A program made the position numbers and the translations under genes. From Scatosoma sp045594025 (GTDB taxonomy: Bacteria > Bacillota > Clostridia > Christensenellales > Borkfalkiaceae): 64,000 bases of DNA. The stretch spans positions 19,252-83,251 of the forward strand of contig JAZNXS010000020.1 in the NCBI GenBank assembly GCA_045594025.1, in the 5' to 3' direction. Each line of letters opens with the position of its first letter. The stretch's first letter is position 1. The notes beneath the pieces are model-generated. The model saw only the letters and a program-made list of their open reading frames with translations. It did not search any database and was not told the origin of the DNA. This document shows, piece after piece, positions 58,630 to 64,000 of this stretch.

Positions 58630-59469
58630 TTATATTTTCTTTCGTTCGATCTTCTCAATCTGTGCAAAGACTTCGCTGAGCGCGCTTCCGTCATAGTCCT
58701 CAATGCGGCCGCTATCGGCAAGCGTGGAAATTTTTGGATCCAAAGGCATACGCGCCACCGACGGAATACCGTATCCCGCCGCGATCGCCTTGGCTTTGCT
58801 TGCACCGAATACCTCGATTTGCTTTCCGCAATCGGGACAGCTAAGATAGCTCATATTTTCAACGAGCCCAAGCACGGGGATATTCATAATTTTCGCCATA
58901 TTTACCGCCTTTTCTACGACCATTTTCACAAGGTCCTGCGGGGTGGTTACAATGACGATCCCTGCGATGGGAATGCTTTGGAATACCGTCAAAGGCACGT
59001 CTCCCGTTCCGGGGGGCATATCGATGAACAACAGGTCCACGTCCTCCCAAATCACATCCGTCCAGAATTGCATCACCGTGCCGGAAATCACCATGCCGCG
59101 CCAAATGACGGGCGCCGTTTCGTCGTCCAACAACAAGTTCATGGAAATCATCTGCATTCCCGAAGGAGAAATAACGGTGTGAATACCGTCCTCCCCACCG
59201 GTAACACGTTCGGTAACCCCGAACATTTTCGGTATGGAAGGTCCTGTAATATCGGCGTCCATAATCCCCACCGAAAGACCTTTTTTATGTGCAAACGACG
59301 CCAAAAGCGAGGTGGTCAGCGATTTTCCAACCCCACCTTTACCGCTTACGACACCGATTACTTTCTTAATCGAAGACTTCTTATGCGGCTCCTTTAAAAA
59401 GCTTTCCTTTTTTCGGGAAGCGCAGTTCGAAGAACAGCTTGAACAATCATGCGTGCAATTTTCAGACAT
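58630..59469 (-). CDS. Mrp/NBP35-type Fe-S carrier ATPase
   Basis: 279 residues. N-terminal ferredoxin-like Cys motif with Cys5, Cys9, Cys12 and Cys16, as in NBP35. Walker A GKGGVGKSLTTSLLA near residue 42, Walker B-like LLFIDMPPGTGDVPLT, and the bridging C-x-x-C in LSCPDCGKQIEVFG. Likely carries [4Fe-4S] clusters to apo-proteins, such as the aconitase in this window. Followed within 2 bp by the ComEC-like gene. Confidence 0.94.
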   Translation of the reverse strand: MSENCTHDCSSCSSNCASRKKESFLKEPHKKSSIKKVIGVVSGKGGVGKSLTTSLLASFAHKKGLSVGIMDADITGPSIPKMFGVTERVTGGEDGIHTVISPSGMQMISMNLLLDDETAPVIWRGMVISGTVMQFWTDVIWEDVDLLFIDMPPGTGDVPLTVFQSIPIAGIVIVTTPQDLVKMVVEKAVNMAKIMNIPVLGLVENMSYLSCPDCGKQIEVFGASKAKAIAAGYGIPSVARMPLDPKISTLADSGRIEDYDGSALSEVFAQIEKIERKKI

Positions 59470-59495
59470 AATCCTCTCTCCTTTTCAATGTAAAT

Positions 59496-59524
59496 ATTAT
59501 ACTCTTTTACCTCAAAATTGTCAA
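59496..59524 (-). promoter_or_regulatory. Consensus promoter of the mrp operon
   Basis: Minus-strand TTGACA (59519-59524), 17-bp spacer, TATAAT (59496-59501). Confidence 0.85.
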
Positions 59525-59575
59525 CGTATTGCCGTAAAAAAAACGATAAGTAGACAAAAAACAGCAAAAAAAAGG

Positions 59576-59604
59576 TTGCATTCCTGTGCTAAATAGTGTA
59601 TAAT
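59576..59604 (+). promoter_or_regulatory. Promoter of SRP RNA
   Basis: TTGCAT (59576-59581), 17-bp spacer, TATAAT (59599-59604) preceded by TG; start expected at about 59611. Confidence 0.8.
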
Positions 59605-59610
59605 AAATAG

Positions 59611-59880
59611 GCTGCGCATAGGTGGGGAGTTAGCGGCACCCTGCATCTGCAATCCGCTATAGCAGAGCCGAATGCCTTTCTCGACGGAGTTTATGGAAGG
59701 TTTGCGCGTCGTAAGGAACGTTGATCGCAAGGTCTTATGCAACGTAATGCCGTGAACCGTGTCAGGACAGGAATGTAGCAGCACTAAGCGGATGTTTGCG
59801 TGTGCCATAAGGTAGCTTTGCAGGAGTCACCTGCGGCGTTTCCGCTTCGGTAAATTTCGGCAAAAAAGGCTTGCGCAGTT
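59611..59880 (+). ncRNA. ffs: Signal recognition particle RNA, large (Bacillus-type with Alu domain)
   Basis: About 270 nt. The ends pair (CTGCGC at 59612 with GCGCAG at 59873). The 5' Alu part contains AGGTGGGGAGTTAGCGGCAC, close to B. subtilis scRNA; the helix-8 Ffh site is GTCAGGACAGGAATGTAGCA (about 59760-59779). A T run follows directly. Confidence 0.93.
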
Positions 59881-59895
59881 TTTTATTGCAAAACG

Positions 59896-59935
59896 AAGGG
59901 CTATGGGAAAATTCGATTTTCTCATAGCCCTTTTT
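59896..59935. terminator. Terminator downstream of SRP RNA
   Basis: AGGGCTATGgGAAAAT/ATTTTCTCATAGCCCT, 16-bp arms around TCG, then T5. Confidence 0.85.
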
Positions 59936-59961
59936 ATATTGAAGCGAAAACTCTCATTTCC

Positions 59962-59995
59962 GCCGATATAATCAGTATCGGCAGATTTTTTTTAT
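59962..59995 (+). terminator. Second terminator downstream of SRP RNA
   Basis: GCCGATA-taatcag-TATCGGC then AGA and T8 on the plus strand, ending beside the convergent dinB stop codon. Confidence 0.75.
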
Positions 59996-61258
59996 TTATT
60001 CATGATTCCCGTCAGGATTTGTATCCTCTTTTTTGCCGCGAATATCCAAACCGTTCAGCTTTTCATCCTCCATCACAATACCCCGTTGCAAGGATGCGTA
60101 GCCATACTTTTCACGAAGCTTTGCAACGGCGTTCTCCGCGCGCTCCTTCTTCTCGTAACGTCCATTCTCTCCCTCTAAGAGCGTATCGATACTCATCTGT
60201 TGCAAATGATAATCAAATCCCGAAACGGTAACCCCCAAAAGACGCACCCTCGTCCCAACTGGAAAATGTTTACAAAATAGATTAAAAGAAGCTGTGGCAA
60301 TATCTCCGCAAAGGGTTGTAGGCGAAACCTTCGTTTGGCAAGTTTTAAACTCTAAACGCTCGTTTCGAACGGTGATTTGGACGGTGCTAGCCCTGCCCAC
60401 GTCTGCGTCGCGCAGCCTTGCGGCGACACTTTCAGAAAGCGCATAAAACCAGCGTTTTACCTCCTCTCTATCCGTGATATCTTTAGGTAGCGTCGTCGAG
60501 TTTCCAATCGATTTTAAATCCTCTTTTTTCTTCTCGGATTTAACCGCTTCATTGTCCTCGCCGCGCGCGTAAACGCGTAACTGCCTGCCTCGTTTCCCTA
60601 AAAAACGTATCAATAAGTTCTCGTCGGCGCTTGCCAAATCGCCGATGGTACGTATGCTTAAATTATGTAAAGTTTCCGCCGTAGACTTACCCACAAACAG
60701 CAAATCCGTCACGGGCAACGGCCATACTTTTTCCTTGAAATTCTCCTCCGTGATTTCCGTTACGGCATCCGGTTTTTTCATCTCGGAGGCAAGCTTTGCA
60801 AATACCTTGTTGAAGCTTACCCCAACGGAGACGGTCAACCCCAACTCCCTCTTCACGTCCGCGCGTATACGCTCTGCAATTTCCCAGCCGCTACCGAATA
60901 AAAGCGTACTTTCCGTGACGTCCATAGAACACTCGTCAATACTACATTCCTCAATACAATCGGTATAACGAGAATAAATCTCCACCACCTTTTGCGAGTA
61001 GCGCTTATACTCCAAATGATGAGAGCCCACCATCTGTACTTGAGGACATTTTCGCAGCGCGGAATATACCGTTTCCGCCGTTTGAATCCCGAACCTTTTC
61101 GCCTCTTCATTTTTCGCAAGTACAATACCATGCCTTTCCTTGGGATCACCGCAGACAATCAACGGCTTCCCTCCTAACGCAGGATTGAGCGCAATCTCTA
61201 CGGAAGCGAAAAAATTATTCAAATCCGAATGTAAAATAATCCGTTTCCGCTGTTCCAT
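59996..61258 (-). CDS. dinB: DNA polymerase IV (Y family)
   Basis: Error-prone translesion polymerase. 420 residues. HSDLNNFFASVEIALNP (first catalytic Asp, steric-gate region FF), CSIDECSMDVT (Asp-Glu pair), the HhH thumb block DLLFVGKSTAETLHNLSI and a little-finger domain to about 360, then a charged tail of about 60 residues. No C-terminal beta-clamp motif is obvious. Lies 13 bp after the flavoprotein gene on the same strand. Confidence 0.96.
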   Translation of the reverse strand: MEQRKRIILHSDLNNFFASVEIALNPALGGKPLIVCGDPKERHGIVLAKNEEAKRFGIQTAETVYSALRKCPQVQMVGSHHLEYKRYSQKVVEIYSRYTDCIEECSIDECSMDVTESTLLFGSGWEIAERIRADVKRELGLTVSVGVSFNKVFAKLASEMKKPDAVTEITEENFKEKVWPLPVTDLLFVGKSTAETLHNLSIRTIGDLASADENLLIRFLGKRGRQLRVYARGEDNEAVKSEKKKEDLKSIGNSTTLPKDITDREEVKRWFYALSESVAARLRDADVGRASTVQITVRNERLEFKTCQTKVSPTTLCGDIATASFNLFCKHFPVGTRVRLLGVTVSGFDYHLQQMSIDTLLEGENGRYEKKERAENAVAKLREKYGYASLQRGIVMEDEKLNGLDIRGKKEDTNPDGNHE

Positions 61259-61271
61259 GCGTCCTCCAAAT

Positions 61272-62135
61272 TTATTTCAAAAATGCGCTGACACTATGCG
61301 CAGCTATATTCCCTTCTCCTGCCGCTTTTGCATACTGATAAGGCCTGCCCGTACAATCCCCCGCGGCAAAACAACCGGGAAGATTGGTGCTCATATCACG
61401 GTTGACCACCACGTGGCCGTTATCCGTTTGCAAACCGCCCACCAAAATAGCAGGAGAAACACTCTCTCGCAGCATAAACACACCGTCGATCGGTAACTCT
61501 GACGGAATATCTCCAATCGGAGCGCCGAAAATCAAACTCTTTACACGCATACCGCCGTCAATTTTTATAGGCATCTTTTTAATCACCGTGATATTATCGG
61601 CCTCAATTTCCACGTTTTTGTACATGGGAATCAAATAGACCTTTTGCGCGAAGTTCGCCAAATAGCCAATTTCATGTTCTAAGCGTTTACTGGTGCAAAC
61701 CACGGCAATCGTTTTGTTTTTGTACAGGAATCCGTCGCAGGTAGCGCAATAACTGACGCCGCGCCCGACAAAGGTTTCTTCCCCCTCAATCTGCTTTACG
61801 CTCTCCACGCCGCAGGCAAGAATTACCGTACGGCTTTTATACTCCGTTCCGTCCTGCGTTAAAAGGGTAAACCCGTCTTTCAACGCGTACACGCCTGCCA
61901 CCTTTTTCTCGTTTATTTCAATTTCCGCCTGTGCAAGCTGCGCCTTTAATGCATCGACAAACGCTTTTCCCGAAATATCCGCAAGCCCGGGATAGTTGTG
62001 GATTTTTTCCGCCTTTTCTATCTTTTCACTTAAATTTTTCGAACCGAACAGACCAACGCTTTTCCCATTCGCCTGTAACGTCAGCGCCGCAGAAATTCCT
62101 GCGATTCCGCTACCGATAATCATACAATCCGTCAT
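61272..62135 (-). CDS. Thioredoxin-reductase-like FAD/NAD(P) oxidoreductase
   Basis: 287 residues from the ATG at 62135 (GGAAAGGAGAAAG before it). FAD motif IIGSGIAGISAAL, redox CxxC in YCATCDGF, C-terminal FAD motif GCFAAGDCTGRPYQYAKAAGEG. The usual NADPH motif GGGxSA is replaced by VVCTSKRLEHE, which lacks the glycines, so NAD(P)H use is uncertain. Could reduce thioredoxin, or another disulfide or ferredoxin partner. No thioredoxin gene is adjacent. Confidence 0.88.
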   Translation of the reverse strand: MTDCMIIGSGIAGISAALTLQANGKSVGLFGSKNLSEKIEKAEKIHNYPGLADISGKAFVDALKAQLAQAEIEINEKKVAGVYALKDGFTLLTQDGTEYKSRTVILACGVESVKQIEGEETFVGRGVSYCATCDGFLYKNKTIAVVCTSKRLEHEIGYLANFAQKVYLIPMYKNVEIEADNITVIKKMPIKIDGGMRVKSLIFGAPIGDIPSELPIDGVFMLRESVSPAILVGGLQTDNGHVVVNRDMSTNLPGCFAAGDCTGRPYQYAKAAGEGNIAAHSVSAFLK

Positions 62136-62171
62136 AACTTTCTCCTTTCCCACAGTATACCACACTTTTCA

Positions 62172-62208
62172 TAAAAAATCAACCTCGAAGACGAAACTCT
62201 TCGAGGTT
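62172..62208 (-). terminator. Terminator of the ROK/SIS operon
   Basis: AACCTCGAAGA-cgaaac-TCTTCGAGGTT, followed by GATTTTTT on the minus strand. Confidence 0.92.
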
Positions 62209-62218
62209 GTAATTTTAC

Positions 62219-62857
62219 TTAGAAAAGCTCTTCCTCCAACATAGCGCATAAACAATGATAGATGGGCAAATGCAATTCCTGCACCTTGAACGTTTCTTTC
62301 TCGGGTGCAATGATAGCAGCGTTGGCAACCTCTTTCAGCTGTCCACCGCTACCGCCAACCAGTGCCACCACTTTCATTCCTTTCGCCCGCGCAACCGTCG
62401 CCGCGTATATGCAATTTTTAGAATTACCCGACGTGGATAGCGTGAAAAGCACGTCGCCTGCTTGTCCCAAAACGTTTACCTGCTGCGCAAACGTGAACAT
62501 GGGATCTTTATCATTTTGATACGCCGTAGCAAAGGCAGGATGGCCACATAAGGATACGGCAGGTAAACCGCCTTCTAAACCTTCAATCAATACCTGCCCC
62601 TTATCTCCAAGCGTATTTAAAGCTTCAACTAAGCTTTGAGGAATCGGCCTATCCTTCTTAAAGCGTTTTAAAAGCTCCCCTGCGATATGTTCGCAATCAG
62701 CAGCGCTACCGCCGTTGCCGCAAAGATATACGCGATGCCCGTTTTGGAAGCAATCTTTCATCAACCCAAACGCTGCCTCTATATCGTTTGCCACACCTTG
62801 TAAAGCAGGGTAACGCGCGAGGGTTTCCAACAAAATATTTCTCGTTTCCGTTTTCAT
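62219..62857 (-). CDS. SIS-domain isomerase, GmhA-like
   Basis: 212 residues from the ATG at 62857, which has GGAG 7 nt upstream. SIS fold with LCGNGGSAADCEHIAGELLKRF, typical of sedoheptulose-7-phosphate isomerases, and STSGNSKNC plus GLVGGSGG-like VALVGGSGGQLKE. GmhA makes heptose precursors, but this is a Gram-positive type genome; a related phosphosugar isomerase role is possible. It starts 1 bp after the ROK kinase gene, so the two enzymes probably handle the same sugar in sequence. Confidence 0.85.
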   Translation of the reverse strand: MKTETRNILLETLARYPALQGVANDIEAAFGLMKDCFQNGHRVYLCGNGGSAADCEHIAGELLKRFKKDRPIPQSLVEALNTLGDKGQVLIEGLEGGLPAVSLCGHPAFATAYQNDKDPMFTFAQQVNVLGQAGDVLFTLSTSGNSKNCIYAATVARAKGMKVVALVGGSGGQLKEVANAAIIAPEKETFKVQELHLPIYHCLCAMLEEELF

Positions 62858-62858
62858 A

Positions 62859-63797
62859 TCATACTCCTTTCGCGATGGCGAGCGCCGCAATATCGCCGAT
62901 ATTTTCACTAAGCTGCGCCGGTAAAATTTCGCACACTTCCGCACTAAGAGCCAACGCTTCTTTAGCGATCTCTTTCCGCATTGCAGGAATCAACAAATCC
63001 GCCGAACGCATAAACACGCCGCCTAAAACGATTTTTTCGGGATTGAGAATATCAATTAAAATACTCAAGCCTTTCCCTAACATCTGTCCGCTTTTTGCAA
63101 ACACTCGCCGAGCGAAGCGATCTCCACTGCGTGCCGCTTCCGCCAACTTTTTGGTTGTAATCTCGTCCATACCCCCCATCTTTTCAATGCAGTCAGGCAT
63201 TTTCTTCGTCCGCAAAGCCATTTCTTTTGCAAGCCGAGCGATTCCACCACCGCTACAAAAACCCTCAAAAGAGCCTGCTTTACCAAAACCGATGGGACCG
63301 CGTTTCGCAAGACGAATATGCCCTACCTCGCCTGCGTTGTCGTTCGTACCGCTATATAAATGTCCGTCTAAAATCAAGCCGGCACCAAGCCCTGTACCAA
63401 ACGTAAGAAATATCATATTCTGCGAGCCGCGCCCTGCGCCAAAGCGCCACTCTGCTACGGCGCAAGCGTTTGCGTCGTTTTGAAGCCGCGCTTCCAAGCC
63501 AAATTTTTCTTTTACAAACTCCACAATGGGAAATCCATGCCAGTGCGGAAGATTAGGCGGAGACACAATAATACCGCGTTTACAATCTAACGGACCACCA
63601 CAGCTAATCCCTGCCTCCGCTGCCCCCGTTTGGGCTTTATAACTTTCCACAAAAGGCAATAACGCAAGCAACGTTTCCTCCGCTGATTTGCGTGTGGGAA
63701 CTTCGTTTCTTGCCATGATTTCAATTTGCTCCCCCTCGACCTTACCGAGGGATGCGGCGCATTTTGTGCCGCCGATATCCAAGCCAATATAGTACAT
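62859..63797 (-). CDS. ROK-family sugar kinase lacking the zinc motif
   Basis: 312 residues, complete. Phosphate-1 loop IGLDIGGTKCAASLG, catalytic Asp in LQNDANACAVAEW, phosphate-2 TFGTGLGAGLILDG, and GHIRLAK. The Cys-rich zinc segment that normally follows (CxCGxxGCxE) reads GPIGFGKAGSFEGFCSG, with all three cysteines replaced while spacing and the Glu are kept. Possible substrates are glucose, N-acetylmannosamine, GlcNAc or a heptose. Operon with the SIS isomerase; own promoter. Confidence 0.9.
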   Translation of the reverse strand: MYYIGLDIGGTKCAASLGKVEGEQIEIMARNEVPTRKSAEETLLALLPFVESYKAQTGAAEAGISCGGPLDCKRGIIVSPPNLPHWHGFPIVEFVKEKFGLEARLQNDANACAVAEWRFGAGRGSQNMIFLTFGTGLGAGLILDGHLYSGTNDNAGEVGHIRLAKRGPIGFGKAGSFEGFCSGGGIARLAKEMALRTKKMPDCIEKMGGMDEITTKKLAEAARSGDRFARRVFAKSGQMLGKGLSILIDILNPEKIVLGGVFMRSADLLIPAMRKEIAKEALALSAEVCEILPAQLSENIGDIAALAIAKGV

Positions 63798-63823
63798 GTT
63801 CCGTCTCCTTATTCCTTGTTATC

Positions 63824-63852
63824 ATTCTATCAATAATCAATAAATTTGTCAA
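63824..63852 (-). promoter_or_regulatory. Promoter of the ROK/SIS operon
   Basis: Minus-strand TTGACA (63847-63852), 17-bp spacer, TAGAAT (63824-63829). Confidence 0.8.
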
Positions 63853-63888
63853 GATATACACGGAAAATTACAAAAAATTTTAAATAAA

Positions 63889-63914
63889 TATCCCCGCGTG
63901 AAAACGCGGGGTAT
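63889..63914 (-). terminator. Terminator downstream of the edge ORF
   Basis: TCCCCGCGT-gaaa-ACGCGGGG stem; AT-rich flanks, T run ATTTATTTA on the minus strand. Confidence 0.75.
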
Positions 63915-63938
63915 TTCATATGCGGGCAAAGCCCTATG

Positions 63939-63983
63939 CTACCAGCCACCCTCTACAAGGGTTTTGAGGTCTGCCATTTGCAT
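63939..63983 (-). CDS. 14-codon ORF at window edge, or tail of a gene beyond it
   Basis: Minus-strand ORF MQMADLKTLVEGGW. AAGGAG lies 4 nt before the first ATG and 10 nt before the second, an unusually good site, and a terminator follows. The frame is open upstream to the window edge, so it may be the C-terminus of a larger gene. No family recognised. Confidence 0.35.
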   Translation of the reverse strand: MQMADLKTLVEGGW

Positions 63984-64000
63984 ATTACTCCTTGAACGGG

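Overview
The window looks like a piece of chromosome from a spore-forming, probably anaerobic Bacillota (Clostridia-type), most likely an uncultured gut-type lineage. The evidence is the complete spoIIAA-spoIIAB-sigF operon, a large Bacillus-type SRP RNA, an Re-type citrate synthase, many lipoproteins with Gram-positive style signal peptides, and the prs-pth-mfd-foldase gene order. Most genes carry good Shine-Dalgarno sequences, and many promoters match TTGACA-17-TATAAT. Genus-level placement is not supported by what I can see.

Layout. 1-5.6 kb: amino-sugar and hexose metabolism (nagA cut by the left edge, an unusual ROK-like kinase, a phosphohexomutase) with two linked membrane proteins. 5.7-10.3 kb: a three-gene operon for Re-citrate synthase, aconitase and isocitrate dehydrogenase, the oxidative branch to 2-oxoglutarate; glutamate dehydrogenase sits apart at 41.8 kb. 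10.4-15.0 kb: housekeeping and accessory genes (SDR, YiiX-like peptidase, YggS, LysR regulator, acetyltransferase). 15.1-17.1 kb: an accessory patch starting at tRNA-Ala, with tRNA-3'-end-like repeats, an 85-bp direct repeat, a YwaF-like membrane protein and a divergent pair of HTH repressors with twin operators. 17.2-22.8 kb: an MFS transporter and the deo operon (deoC-deoD-deoB-cdd-pdp).

23-37 kb is the most distinctive part: a complete MalFGK-type sugar ABC transporter followed directly by an SNase/OB-fold lipoprotein, a 1903-residue modular surface lipoprotein and, separately, an exported barnase homologue. 37-41.3 kb is an operon of an exported 5'-nucleotidase, two DHH phosphoesterases and SurE. 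Together with the deo operon these genes could form a route that cuts extracellular nucleic acid, trims oligonucleotides, dephosphorylates nucleotides and ferments the pentose (inference).

41.4-54.6 kb: tRNA-Arg, gdhA, a MATE transporter, a PH-domain protein, a PrsA/SurA-like foldase, mfd, pth, prs, tadA, an M14 peptidase and rlmH. 54.6-57.2 kb: a CPBP protease and the spoIIA operon. 57.4-64 kb: tRNA-Ile2 and tRNA-Asp, a ComEC-like hydrolase, Mrp, SRP RNA, dinB, a thioredoxin-reductase-like flavoprotein and a ROK kinase/SIS isomerase pair; a tiny ORF ends the window.
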